Assembly: GCF_019279795.1 (NCBI RefSeq)
Contig: NC_056732.1
Coordinates: 1,078,758,430 to 1,078,822,429, forward strand
DNA length: 64,000 nt
From: Protopterus annectens
Lineage: Eukaryota > Chordata > Ceratodontiformes > Protopteridae
Reading direction: 5' to 3'
Shown: in pieces, positions 10,585 to 22,166 of the stretch
How the letters are laid out: the number at the start of each line of letters is the position of its first letter
How positions within the stretch are numbered: position 1 is the first letter of the stretch
Translations under genes and position numbers: made by a program
Notes under the pieces: model-generated
Databases searched by the model: none
Told to the model about the DNA's origin: nothing
What the model saw: the letters and a program-made list of their open reading frames with translations, nothing else

Positions 10585-11330
10585 CTGTATTTGTATATGC
10601 AAGGGAGTGTGGTTGAAGTGCTTACACTATGCATCTGACAGCAGTCACATCTGAGGTGTATATAGTCAATAATATGACTGGTATGAATGATACTGACTCA
10701 CCCTGTGGATGAAAGAGACTGACCACCTGTTGTTTGACCACATTAAATGGTTACTGACCTGTCATAATACAGCTATAATCCATTGCAGTTAGTATTCCCA
10801 ATTCAGGAGCTTTCTGCACTTACTGTAGCTTTAACATCTCCAGCTACCATTACATGTAACTATTAATTCAGCTATATTTTCTAGGCTGAAAACAACAATA
10901 AGTTATGATTTTTATTGCATCAGAAACTGAAAGTGAAAACCTCCAAATGCAACGTTATCAATAAACAATTAATTTAATCATTCATCCAGATTTTCAATGT
11001 CTACCAATCTTTCATGGACAACACTGAAAATGACAGTATTACTGGAGGGAGCATGCCTGTATTCTTAAGAAGCCACTTCACCTCCAGACAAGTGAATGTG
11101 CTTAAAAAATGTTGAACAAACTTCTCAATAAACTAATAATATATTAGGGTGCTATACAGAAAAGGAAAAAAAAAACATCTTGTTCATAACGACAAACATG
11201 ATAACTGCTGTCATAAGTAAAATAATCTTGTATCAGAACAGATTTATAGCCAGTAATTTCCTTCACCGAAGGCAGGAACATCTACGAAAACCAATGTCAA
11301 TCCTGTTTAAAAATGTAAACATGTTGATAC
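9866..11330. other. Unassigned sequence with a GT repeat
   Basis: Apart from the GT microsatellite at 10517-10583 no gene, family motif or repeat was recognised. Open frames are short and featureless. Confidence 0.5.
10517..10583. repeat. (GT)n microsatellite
   Basis: Imperfect at its start (GTGTGTTTGTGTGTACGTGTG) and then a pure GT run of about 45 bp. Confidence 0.95.
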
Positions 11331-11339
11331 ATCCCTGCC

Positions 11340-12900
11340 TGTGGTGACAGGCTCAAGTTGTACCAATTAATAAACTGGGCAGGGGGATCACATCAGACCC
11401 TAACAATTTTAGACTTAGTCATTCTGGGCTTTATCCAAACCATCATCTGTTAGTTATGGAGCAGTATGGCTTTGTCTAAGGAAGATATTTATGACTGAAT
11501 CTTATGGCATTCTTTGAAGCTGAAACTGAAGCACTTGATGAACTGATAGTGTATATTGCTTATCTTGACAGCAATAAGGCATTCAGAACTATTCCAGATA
11601 AGCAAATAAGTGACAAATTAAAACCATTAAATATCTGTGCATATATAATTTGATGGGGAAAACACTAATTAAGCACTAAGATACAAGTCAAGATAGGAAT
11701 TCATTTATCTTAACAGGGTTACTAGTTGTGTTTCACAGGGAACTGTTCTGGTGCATTTCATTTTTTCTGACTATTACCAGATTTAAAAGTGGGAATTGAA
11801 TATGGATAACCAGATAGAATAATGACTGCAAGACACTGAAATTCTCCAGGATTTTCTACAAAAATGAACACCTGCTGTGGTAGTAATGATCTCATCCATA
11901 ATGTAAGGAAATATGTCATAGTATTTTCCAAAATGTACATTAATTCTTCTTCTGGCATTTCCTGGTTAGGGGTCGCCATAGTGGAACTCCGGTCCGCTAA
12001 TGATTGGTAGTTGACTTTTACATGCCGAGTTACCAGCCCTGATGCACAACCTTCAATGAAGGTACACCCATTCACGCATGTCTCCACGCAGAAGATGCTC
12101 TAGCTGAGAATCAAACCGGACAGCGTCTTACTGTGAGGCGACAACGCTACCGCAGCACCACCACCACAGGTTCCAAAATGTACATAAATTATGATTGCAA
12201 AATATGTAGGTAAATCATAAAAACAATGCCATCATTACAGATCTGGAGACAATGGTAGGCAACATTTAAAACTTTAATCAATGTTTATCTATGGAATTCA
12301 GAAAGTATGTGTGTTATAACCCATTTAATTCTAAAGGGCATGCCTAGTCATTCAGTGAAGATCATGAAGCCACTTCATACTCTGTGATCTGACCCATTAT
12401 TGAATATAGAATAGTATTGCAATTTGTACTTGTACAACTACTCCTTAGTCCAAAAATCACATAGCTGGAAAATTACTTGTTGATAAAAGCCTTAGGAAAT
12501 TTATTTTAGGATATTCCCAAGTGACCTCTGTCTGCCCTATAAGACAGTGTCTTATCCAGTTCTATTTAAAAGTCTATGCATGGACTGCACTGCAGAGGAG
12601 TTAATATCAGATCAGGAAACTTAATACTAACTATAACAGGAAAAATGTGACAGATACATTACAGTGTGCTTCCAAGATTTAAGCTTCCTTTTACTACAAG
12701 GAAATGTCAGTCATTAACTTCCTTTAGAAATAATCTTGATATGTATATGGGAAGTAAAAAATGTTAGCAAGGGATTAGACCAATCAATTTATTGAATACC
12801 ACTAGAATGTATGCTTGACAATTGTCCTTATAAATGTTATTAAAATAGATTGTTCATCATCTAAATATATGGTTTCATTTTTTAGATGACTCAGGAGGTG
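11340..12900 (+). mobile_element. LINE reverse transcriptase remnant (family C), split by a SINE
   Basis: Decayed non-LTR RT. Translated pieces are YIAYLDSNKAFRTIPDKQ (the YLDFSKAFDTIPHK motif, near 11550), QVKIGIHLS and a degenerate VPQGTVLGPLLF region (near 11690-11760), then LKVGIEYG and a decayed FADD stretch (near 11790). The thumb and C-terminal part continues after the SINE at 12171, with PSDLCLPYKTVSYPVLFKS near 12520. The family looks like the remnants at 47520-49000 and 51300-51720 on the minus strand. Stops and frameshifts are frequent. Confidence 0.6.
11941..12170 (-). mobile_element. tRNA-derived SINE lacking the V-core, with 15-bp TSD
   Basis: The minus strand starts with a tRNA-like head (GGTGCTGCGGTAGCGTTGTC, then a B-box-like CCGGTTTGATTCTC) and ends with GCGACCCCTAACC and a CTT/GAA-type tail. 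The exact 15-mer TTCCAAAATGTACAT stands at 11926-11940 and 12171-12185 as target site duplication. Compared with the V-SINE at 48206-48551 the conserved central block (AAACC.GAG.ACCC...GAAACCCAC) is absent. The copy at 56291-56527 has the same deletion, so the two form a subfamily. Confidence 0.85.
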
Positions 12901-15055
12901 CTTTGTAATGCAAAACTGACAAGGCATCTCAAATATTTATTGCATACTGCATACTTCACAACCTCAGCCTAAGGTCTCCATCAACTCCTGCTATATCTAG
13001 CTATATTTTATTTCCCTTTTTCTTGTCTCCTAAACTGTTTTTTCTTTTTTATGTTTGAAAAAAGCAAGTCTAAGCATTACAATTTAACTTATTTCTGTCT
13101 ACCCAAACCTATTTGGCACCAGCACCTGCACCATCAGCAGCAGCAGAGAAGGCAGATAATCTAGAGGAACATTAGCAGAAGATGTAACCTTCATCCCCAC
13201 CAGTCAAGCAATTAATTACTAGCCAGGTACGTGATGATCTAGTGAGAAATCAGACAAGGGAAGCTCTGCAAAAGAAGCTGTGTGCGTTTAGTCTAATCAA
13301 GTTATACAATGTAATAGCCACACATTACTGTCAGGTTCTACTACATTTAAATCACAAGGGATCAGATTGGACATAAAATGACATCTCTAGCACAAACAGC
13401 AAACACAAAGTGCCACACAACCTAGCCATAGCCTGGCAAACACAAAACAGGGCAAGTCTCCTGCTGTGTAAAGCCATTCTCACTGTGCATAGTAGCAGCA
13501 GTGCTTTGGAAGACACTAACACTACTGACTGCTGGGATCTCAAACCACCATATGCAGGGAGAAGGTTACCAGTCTACTATGATGCAATCTAATTGTGGAA
13601 ATTACATCACTATCAATAACTCCCATTATCTGTGAGATGACATTCTAACAGGAAATAAACATCGTTGTAAGTGTGGGTCACGTGGCGATGATGACTTTGA
13701 TTTTTAAAATGCTGTGGTAATGGCAGCTGCTGGAGAGTATGGAACAGGAGCTATTGATTTTGTAACAATGTTCTGTCTATCTGCACCAGCTTTTAAACAG
13801 CATTTCGAGTCCGTGCTTATCACACCACAAACCTATTGCATTATTTTTATATCTATGGACTTGACTCATGTTGTGCTCTATGAATTTCTTGCTTCTGACA
13901 TCACACACACAATTCTTGTAGTAATCAATGCATATTGTGGTCAATTCAGTGCAAAGCTCTGGCTGCCTGTGCCTATGACTCTTTATTGTCCCTGGAGATC
14001 TGAACATTCTGCACTGCAATATCACAGGAATCAATATCCACATCCACATCTACTGTAGTTCCACAGTAGTGGGTGCTCTTTGAGGATAGAACAACCTATC
14101 CAGTTATTGGTGCCAAAGATACAGAATAAATATACACTTCCACATACATTACTGTCCTCTATATCAGCATCCAAAACACTGGAAGTTGGATGCAGCCTCC
14201 AGTATAGCAACAGCTGTGGCTACTGCTGAAGATGTAGTGTTCATGTGGTGGGCAGTTTGTTGACCTAAAAATGACAGTATCCCAGCTGGACAAAATGCCT
14301 GCAGCTTACACGAGTTTCTGACCACAAAGAGGCCTTGTGCCAGGGTAGGCCATGAAGCCACAGATGCTGCTGTGAACATAGCAATTACCATTACAAGAAT
14401 TACATTATCATTTCTGTACTCAGCAATGCATCAAACAAATGTATGCTAGGGCCTGGTTCACTTTCTGTCCATGAGTCATAAGAAGAGCATGTCTTTATCT
14501 GATGTGTCACACCACCTGTGCTCAATGTTCTGGCATCTGAGAGGGACGGTGTTATACCACCTTATGGTTTGCCACCAAAACAGAAATTCTGATTCTTCAT
14601 TAACCATACTAGACAGAGATGGTACCACCAGAGATACCTATACTTAACCTTTTGAGGCCAAAGTAGGTGGAGAAGTCCCGACAGGCATATAGTCACATCC
14701 ACCTGGAAAATATATGCTACACTATGAGTGCTCTGCAGTACACATCTGCATAAGCAAAAACAACTAAAAGAGACAGCAACCTGCTCTCTCAGGTGCACTC
14801 ACAGCAATAATGATTGATTTTTAACAATTGGCTTAGCTTCTGGTGTCAGTCCAGGGGGTACAATATTTGACGGCCTGGGAGGACATGGTTGAGAGACAAT
14901 GCTGCTTTGCCAGGGATGGTCAGCACGTATCCCCTCTAGGCTTTCAGATATTGGCAAAGACCTTTTCCACTCCCATAGTGCATTTTTAGGCAATGCCAGC
15001 TGATACACCTACTGCCTTAACTGAACCTATGAAGGAATATCTGAATGTGGTACTG
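12900..15055. other. Unassigned sequence
   Basis: Contains an open frame of 114 codons at 13714-14058 (plus) overlapped by one of 90 codons on the other strand, both without recognisable domain. A region from 14170 to 14800 is relatively GC-rich and open in parts but gives no motif I know. The start of the CR1 copy could reach back to about 14800. Confidence 0.45.
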
Positions 15056-15470
15056 CACAAGCCCAGCTATTCCCAAACTTTGTTATTACTAACATCCTGA
15101 AACAGTTGGTCTATTCTCCTACCAGGGGTACAAACGACCTTCACCCTGTACTCACAAACATGGGGGCCAATGTTCCTCACCCAATGTAATGTCTTCACTC
15201 ATCAGATCTGACCATAAGGCAGTATTACTTGAAATAAAAATTTAATTCAGGGATCCAGTAAAACCAAAAACCTTTAGGAACTATTCCAAGGCTAATCTCT
15301 CTCTACTAAGCAACACCTTCCCTAAATTCTAGCACCCCCAAACTCAGTAAACACCATAGCATATGCTGAGCTATTTACATAATCTCTGTACCACCATATT
15401 GATAGCTGTATAGAGTGAGCTGTGCCCAGCCATATTAAGAATAAGACAAACTCAAAAGACAAGCCACCCT

Positions 15471-16088
15471 GTGGGAATTACCGTATCAATCAGTTATACA
15501 ACAAAAGAAAAAATCTTGGCCAAGCATAGGAGGAACAAAGCCATACATATCAAAAGCTCCCTGACCAATCTAAACAGGCAGCTAATGGAGTTAATTAATG
15601 CTTCAAAGGCTAAATCTGAAGAAAAATTAGCTTCTCAGGCAAAGGACAACAACAAAGCTTTCTACAACTATGTCCGTAATCTCAGGAAAAATGCACAACA
15701 ATAATCAGAAGTGATTGTAAACGGCATCACCCACATTGTAAAGCCATTACCAACCTTTTGTCTGACAGGTTCAGTTCAAATTTCTCTCCCAGCTCCGCCT
15801 GATAGTCCAAAGGAAACACCACATACCAAAATCCCCTTAACCACTACTAGGGAAAATCAATGCACTTTCCCAGGCCAAAAACATACATCAATGGGCCCCA
15901 ATTACATCCTGGGATGTTTAGTAAATAGCATGAAACATGACCTCCCGGTAACACTTGAATCACTTTTCAGCTGGATCCTTCAATCAGGTTTTGTGTCCAA
16001 GGAATGTAAGATGGCTACAGTCATTCCCCTACACAAAGAAGGGCCAAATACTGATCCAGGTAACTACAAGCCCATAAGTCTTACCACC
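15471..16088 (+). pseudogene. CR1 reverse transcriptase, N-terminal part
   Basis: Two open stretches in one frame (stop near 15703, so two segments) carry the CR1 linker and first RT motifs. The second segment ends at SLTTL, where family B copy 1 is inserted; the protein frame resumes after 16507 at the equivalent of VCKAIKRIIIN. Compared with the copy at 29378-30709 the region between about 15760 and 15940 is poorly conserved and has probably lost bases. Confidence 0.7.
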
Positions 16089-16093
16089 CTCAT

Positions 16094-16499
16094 GGGTTCC
16101 TATTAAATGATTGAAGACACATTCTTTCGAATGCATCTTGATTGAACTTGAAAGCATGAAAAGGCAAAATAGCAAAACAGCATATAAGCGAATTCTTTCC
16201 CTGGGAAAGAAATTCCTTTGTCACTTCCATTACTTTGTCATTTTCGCGACTGTAGTGCGATCTCGGAGTTGTTATATTTAAGAATGGGGGTGTGGGGGGC
16301 ACAGCCCCCCCACACGCACTTTATGTAATGTTTTGCAACTTTTTTTTTTTTTTTTTTTTTTTTTTTGTGGAACAGCGATTTTTTTTCCCATGGGAAAAAA
16401 ATCGCTGTTCGAAGCATTCGAGATTATAAGCTTTTGCTTACATGGGTTTGATAAATCATTGTTCGCTTTTTAAGTGTTCAATAATTTAACATAGACCCC
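16094..16499. mobile_element. Non-autonomous TIR element, family B, copy 1
   Basis: The element starts GGGTTCCTATTAAATGATTG and ends AATTTAACATAGACCCC, imperfect inverted ends. It splits the CR1 codons for SLTTL and VCKA. The flanks ACCCTCAT (16086-16093) and AGCCTCGT (16500-16507) each differ by one base from the ACCCTCGT expected from the CR1 reading frame, so an original 8-bp duplication is very likely. Inside are two hairpins (TTTCCCTGGGAAA near 16205 and TTTCCCATGGGAAA near 16390), a GC-rich palindrome (GGGGGGCACAGCCCCCC) and a T run. No coding capacity. Confidence 0.85.
16339..16366. repeat. T homopolymer inside family B copy 1
   Basis: An uninterrupted run of about 28 T in the middle of the element; copy 2 has AAAAGAAAAAAA at the same place (opposite strand). 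Confidence 0.95.
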
Positions 16500-16538
16500 A
16501 GCCTCGTATGCAAGGCCATCAAAAGAATCATCATAAAC

Positions 16539-16916
16539 ATGATAAATGAGCGCATGGGTAGCCTGAAAAAGCTGTACCCATCACAGTTCAGCTTTGCTAA
16601 AGGAAGATCATGCCTATTACATCTGGTGGACTTTTCTCAGAGAGTCGCCAAAGTACTGGATGAAGATAAAAATGTGCACACAGCTATCCTCAACCTGGCT
16701 AAGGCTTTTGATACAATACCCCACTCAGACATTATAGACAAGCTCACTAATTTAGGTATAAACATTTTTGTTACCCAATGGATAGCAAACTGGCTCAGTG
16801 ATAGGACCCAAGAGGTCAAAATAGGTGAGGCCACCTCTGCCAAGAGGCTAGTCATTAGCGGAGTCCCCTCAGGGTTCCTTACTGGGCCTGCTCCTTTTTG
16901 GTATCTATTTCCTTGA
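16539..16916 (+). pseudogene. CR1 reverse transcriptase, central part
   Basis: Open frame of 125 codons with RT motifs in order: FAKGRSCLLHLVDF, HTAILNLAKAFDTIPHSDI (catalytic Asp of YLDL changed to Asn in LNLAK), WIANWLSDRTQEVKIG and SGVPSGFLTG (the SGVPQGSVLGP motif, frameshifted and mutated). The following FADD region is in another frame at about 16955. This copy is therefore inactive and more decayed than the one at 29378-30709. Confidence 0.8.
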
Positions 16917-17088
16917 AAAGGAAGCAAATGATGAAGGTTTATGGTAGACTAAGTTTGCAGATGATTGCAAGCTGGGGGCTATCATCGACTCCCATGCATA
17001 TGCTAGCATTCTTCAAGAAGGTCTATCTCTGACTAATAAATGGTGCCAAAACCATGGTCTTAAACTCAATGCTAAGAAATGCATAATT

Positions 17089-17592
17089 GTGCATTTTGGG
17101 AAGTCAACCATGCTGACTAATTACCATGTTGATAATACTCTCCTAAGAATTGACCCAATGGTCAGGGATCTGAGAAAGCACATAGACAGTTGCCTTACCT
17201 TCAACCACCACATGGCCACAGTGGTGGAGAAATCCTTTTATGTTGCACAACTTATAAGTAAGGGCATGGCATCTAGAGCCATTGAGGTCATTATACCTCT
17301 GTACTCCACCCTTATGAGACCAATCAAAGAGTACGATACTCCCTTTGGTATGTACCTGACCAGGCGTATGCAGCAACTAGAGCAACCTCAGAGGTTCCTT
17401 ACAAAAAGAAGACAAGGCATAATAAACCCACCTTATGCAGATTACTTTAAATCCTTTTCCCTCTACTCAGTCATCTATAGATTGCTGAGGGGTGATCTAT
17501 ACCTGGCTTACAAAGCATCCACAAACCCCACACTTATGAGTTTCCTACATATAAGTCAAAGAGTACCAGAAATACATGGCTTATTGACCTGA
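17089..17592 (+). pseudogene. CR1 reverse transcriptase thumb and C-terminus
   Basis: Open frame of 167 codons. MVRDLRKHIDSCLTFNHH corresponds to MVRDLGTQVNNNLTFGHH of the minus-strand CR1 at 28851-29366, and YSTLMRPIKEYDTPFGMYLT to YSSLIRPIIEYNALFGMYLS there. After the stop at 17592 the similarity continues in another frame to the RDRYVSQKLLVLWN-like end at about 17680. Confidence 0.75.
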
Positions 17593-17935
17593 ATTTTGTC
17601 TGTGACTTAAACAGGACATGCTGGAGAGACAGATATGTGTCCCAGAAATTGCTCGTCTTATGGAACAGGCTTCCCATCCATGTGAAGCTGAGTTCATCTC
17701 TTACCCAATTTAAGTTCAACCTGGACCGGTGGATGGAGAAGAAGAAATTTATACTGGGCCTGGCACCCATGTCCTTTATAGACAGAGGTAGGTTATAAAT
17801 GTCTGGCTCTCAATGTCCTGCTCAGATACAGGACATTATTATTCTTCTGGGAAAACTTGGCTAGGCTTAGAAAGTCCCCCCACAAGATCATTAGCCTAGT
17901 AACAATCTATGAAACTATGAATAACTCCAGATACA

Positions 17936-18810
17936 CCAGAGGCAAACATTTCCAGGATCAGGCTCAACAGGAGCTGCTCATCTGTATAAAGTGCTTTGGA
18001 CCTGGATGTCTTTGAACAATTACTTTCCTTCAGGAAGTATACATCTTGGTCCTTCTATCAAACACATTCTTCATATTGTTTGTGCATCTCCTGTACTCTA
18101 TGATGTGCCTTCCATCTGCATATATAGCAGTCACCACCCTAACCCATCTACATATAGCTCCTCAATTTTTTTTTTGATTGGACTCAAAAAGACTTTACTT
18201 TCCTTATCAGTGGAACTGATTTTTTCCAGGCATTTCCATGTAATACAATTCAATCTTTTAAAAGTAACATATTTGACGTGCTGCAAAAAGTAACAATGAA
18301 ATTAGCTTTACAGAGATTGCTTGAAAGTAGCATTGCCAAATGACACAAGTGAAAATAAAATGTGAATGAAAATGCAGTACAATGAATACTGTAATATTTT
18401 ATGGCAAACTACTGCTTTAATGGGATGTAAATGTTTCTTTATGAACATACACACAAAGACTCTCATGACAACATAATACATTTCCTGAACTGCACCATTT
18501 CAATGCTGTCTAATGCCTCTTCAGTTGCATAGCCTAAAATAAGCATTCAATACTAAGGTTGTCTACATTCCGTACTGTTGTTGACACATATAAAAGAGTG
18601 CAGTAAAGCAATCAATGGCGAGCACATTGGTACAGTAAATATTGCTAGATATAGCCTTGACATGGTATTATTAAATAAATGTTATCAGCATGAGCATACA
18701 TGATCAACACACCATAATAATGCTGTAAGTTTAAAAAATTGCACGACATTGATATCCCGTACAGGATAAAAATTGTTGACAGTTCTTAAAACACTTTATG
18801 CTAGTTTATG
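17936..18810. other. Unassigned sequence
   Basis: An open frame of 100 codons at 17991-18293 has no motif I recognise. Otherwise AT-rich sequence without repeats. Confidence 0.5.
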
Positions 18811-19165
18811 ACTTACTAGAAAATGAAAATCAAAGTCTAAACCAACTGTACTTCAAGTAGTGAACATTGTAACACAGATAAAAGAACTGGAAGTGGGATC
18901 TTTATATAAGGCTTGGAATAAATTACACAGAAATAATGGAAACTGGAACGATACATGCAAAATAATGTGTTGGACAAGTAAGGTTTAAGGAAAGGCAGGA
19001 AAAGAGCAATATGTAATGCTGGATTGATGATAATTGTATAAAAGAATGTGGGTGATATACGTTTGTAACTATGAATAGTTTAACATAGTTTATTTTCTTT
19101 TATATAAATGTATGTTTGCCTATGTCTTAAGTGACAATTAAACAACGGTATTAAAAATAGTTTTC
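18811..19165 (+). mobile_element. L1 LINE 3' end fragment
   Basis: Base-by-base similar to 3714-4112, beginning at TTACTAGAAAATG.AAATCAA and ending with TTTATATAAATGTATGTTTGCCTATG and GTGACAATTAAACAACGG. It is the last 350 bp of the same L1 family, 5'-truncated as usual for target-primed integration. Confidence 0.7.
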
Positions 19166-19188
19166 CAAAATTATTTTGTGCATGAGTG

Positions 19189-19190
<2 letters not shown>

Positions 19191-19263
<73 letters not shown>

Positions 19264-19280
19264 ACACGCACACACACACA
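19191..19280. repeat. (CA)n microsatellite
   Basis: A long CA run with CG interruptions at its right end, directly behind the L1 3' end. It generates artificial His/Thr and Cys/Val frames on both strands. Confidence 0.97.
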
Positions 19281-20059
19281 ATATTTCTTCAGAAAAGAAG
19301 GGAGCAAATAACCCTCTAATATCAACATTCTCTTCCACAAGTGACAATAATGGCACCAACTCCCCTGACAAAACTAAGAACACAAATTACTGCTTACCCT
19401 TAAAGTAAGCCAATTATTAATATTTGAATGGTAGAATTTAACAGTCACTCTCTGATGGGTAGATATAAACAGCAGTCAATGCACTACATTCGATATACAT
19501 ACCCTTAAGCTCATAAACAAATAAATCAACAGCTACAAATGTTTAAAACTGAATAGTTCTTTATTTGAAACAAATAAAACAAACCATGCTTCTTGCACAA
19601 TAAATATACAAATAGAAATAATGTTTTATATTAAAGTGAAAAGTTTTGAGCAAACAGATGACAAACAGAAAATTTTAACTACCATGTTAGTCAAAACCCC
19701 AACTAATTGTAGATGAAACACTGTACCTTATCCAGTAGCTCACATATTATAGTCATTTCTCATTGTTTATGTGAATCACAGGCAGGATTTCGTATAGTCT
19801 TTATTTTTGTAGTTTTGAAACATGCTTTCTAGTCCTAAATAAGATAATATGATTTGACTAAGAGCGTCATCTTCAAGCAGTATTAAGTTTCAACCACAGC
19901 AGATGTGTGCAGAGCTGTTAGTTTCATGTTCAAAGAGCAGTACATTCCTGTTGTAACAAATGTACACTTTTATTTGCAGCTTAGCTTCATACATCTCCTC
20001 TATATACTCCATACTTATTTACAAGAGAAAGTTCAATGTAACCTCTCCTATGTTTGCAT

Positions 20060-20350
20060 TTTAAAGAATTGCAAGCATTTTTCAAAAGTTCCATAATTAT
20101 TTGGGAGGAAATTCATAGCAGTGATAGATCATAAACCCTTAACATTGTTACACATATTGAGTGGACACAAAAGCAAGCTTCTTAGATGGAATCTGGGATC
20201 ACAGTCCTATAATAAAACAATCCAGTTTAGGAATAGTGATGGCAATGTAAACAAAGTTAGTCTTTTAAACAAAGAACTTAGTAGTGTTATTTCTGAGATA
20301 AATTATCTTACTCTCCACCACACTTCATTTTTTGAGGAGTTCTCAATAAA
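20060..20350 (+). pseudogene. Ty3/gypsy RNase H remnant
   Basis: The translation KFHNYLGG..FIAVIDHKPLTLLHI and SKLLRWNLGSQSYNKTIQFR is the end of a gypsy RNase H (the ...F.VITDHKPL...., then R..RW...L..F...I.YR. pattern). It is 5'-truncated and followed by a decayed A..LSR region. The segment ATTATTTGGGAGGAAATTCA (20092 on) recurs inverted at about 20965. Confidence 0.65.
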
Positions 20351-20493
20351 ATTAACTGGAATATAGGGAGTGATAAATTCTCTTGCCTTCCCTCAAACTT
20401 CATTTCTTGAAGGTTTCTCAATAAAAGTTGCTATAATGTAAAGTCAAGAAAGAAAGTACAGTTGTGTACACGTACCATAAATGTAGATTTATG

Positions 20494-20818
20494 TGTATTC
20501 ACTGTTGCAGTCCTAACTTATGTGATTTCCTGCTGTGGAAGCCCTTAGCTGGCCGAACTATCAGAGAATTTTTTCCTCCTTCCGAAGTCGATGACGCCCT
20601 GTCCAGTGTCACAATGTCGGGATGTAAAGAGAGTCTGCCTATGCCATAACCTCACTTCTTTCAGGCCCCCAACAGGTAGGAACCCCCTAAGCTTATAGAT
20701 TCCAGAATATGTGTCAAGGAGGAGGGAGTAACCAGGAACTGAGAAGGAGAACAACCAATCCTATTCCATAGACAAGAGGGGGAGGAGAGAAGGAAAGACT
20801 ATTGCAACAGTGAATACA
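20494..20818. repeat. Sequence bounded by 16-bp inverted repeats
   Basis: TGTATTCACTGTTGCA at 20494-20509 and its exact complement TGCAACAGTGAATACA near 20804-20819 bound a GC-richer block of about 325 bp. It could be a small TIR element; alternatively a solo LTR with an accidental extension, since TGTTGCA...TGCAACA is a possible LTR edge. No certain target duplication was seen. Open frames on both strands have no motif. Confidence 0.5.
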
Positions 20819-20959
20819 TCATTCTAGATTTGTGATAAATGTACACAGCTGTACCATGTTATTCATGTTTCAATGTTGCAATTGCTGAAAGGATGGTGGA
20901 TGGAACAACTAAGGAGAAGAAAAGATGCCTTGCAAGACCCATTCAGAGTCCAATTACAT

Positions 20960-21770
20960 GAATTTCCTCCCAAATAATATTGGAGATTTTTGTGACCCAA
21001 ACTCTTACTAAGCATTCAGTTTCCATTATAGTATATGATCCTTCCCTTAGTTAAATTCTATGGCTAATGTATACTACTGGAAATTATTCTCCCTTTGAAG
21101 AACTCTGGCTGAGTACAACCCCTGTTTGTAGCCTGAGGCACCTACTTACTATAATCACCTAGAAATAATCATGAATAGTTAATACAGGGAGTCCAATCAA
21201 GGCATCTGTGAATTTCTGGAATGCCAGCTCACAAGCTGAAATCTAGAAGATTTTATTTGGCCTATTTTTCAGGTAAGGTCTATCAGAGAACAGCTATGTT
21301 ACTATAACAAGGAACATGCTTCTTGGTATACCCCACTGTCACAAGGAATCCTTACCTACATTTTGGGTAGGTCACTCCTGAATAGTCTCCACTTTGTCAA
21401 GCTCTGGGCAAATTTTGGCACCACTCAGTTGCTGACCATGGTAAGCTATTTCTATAGCTCATTACCTGGTATTTGCTTGCCTTGAGTATAAACCTCCTTC
21501 TAATCTGCTTAGCACCTCTGACATTTTACATATGTTCCTGACATGGTCAACAAAATGAAATATCATCTGTTTAGAGAAAACCAAAACCATCAGCTCTTGG
21601 AAAGATGTGATATATATGCCTCTGGAAAGTTGGGGGAGCATTCTTCATCCCCAAAAGCATTTTGGCAAAGTTGTATAACTTAGACAGGGAAACAAGTGCT
21701 TGCTTCTCCCTTGAAGTAGGTTTCAGAACTGCCAGTAACCCTTACTTACCTCACTAGTGATTAGGTATTT
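20960..21770 (-). pseudogene. Ty3/gypsy reverse transcriptase and RNase H remnant
   Basis: On the minus strand, pieces of gypsy pol appear in the expected order: a YTTLPKCFWG and MLPQLSR region (FGL.NAPATFQRLM equivalent, near 21640), VDHVRNICKMSEVLSRLE (H...V...V...L...GL, near 21540), GAKICPELDKVETIQE.PTQ (KI.P...KV.AI...P.P, near 21385) and then a decayed connection into RNase H ending near 20960 in KNLQYYLGG. Stops are frequent. It faces the plus-strand RNase H remnant at 20060. Confidence 0.6.
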
Positions 21771-22166
21771 TGACACACCAAACTGTTGTAAAGCTTGAGT
21801 TGTCTTTAGTTTTGTTTTTTCTTTTTTTAACAAGAAACATCTTTATTAAATGATCACTTATGACATAGGCAATCGTACAATCATATAAATGAAAACAAAC
21901 GACGTTGACATAATCTTAGTTGCAAGTAATATAAATTACAAACTATCTAGACATAATTTTAGTTACAAAAAATATGTCACTTATAATCTACCCAATCATT
22001 GTCAGTCAGCCATTGCATAACTCATTTAAATCCTGCCTTCTTTTAAACCTCATTCCTACCCTGTATGTGCTGTTCCCACAATTCTCATTTTTTCTATGCA
22101 ATTTGCTTCTACCCTTTTCAAAAGATCCCACTTCCAGTTCTTTTATCTTTGTTACTATCACTACTT

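Larger units (their letters stand above)
15060..17935 (+). mobile_element. CR1 LINE, plus-strand copy, interrupted by family B copy 1
   Basis: A CR1 non-LTR retrotransposon without its 5' part. The endonuclease end is visible near 15115 (YSPTRGTNDLHPVLTN) and RSDHKAVLLEI-like sequence near 15205. The RT follows: ASQAKDNNKAFYNYVRNLRK (15630), DPGNYKPISLTTL (16055), FAKGRSCLLHLVDF (16595), LAKAFDTIPHSDII (16700), a SGVP motif (16860) and a FADDCKLG-like stretch (16960). The 3' end near 17905 has CTATGAAACTATGAAT, the decayed CR1 terminal octamer repeat. Shared translated words with 28851-30709 show the same family. Confidence 0.85.

Noticed and set aside
13714..14058. 114-codon open frame as a host gene
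   Set aside because: An antisense frame of 90 codons overlaps it, no domain is visible and no splice context or repeat supports it.
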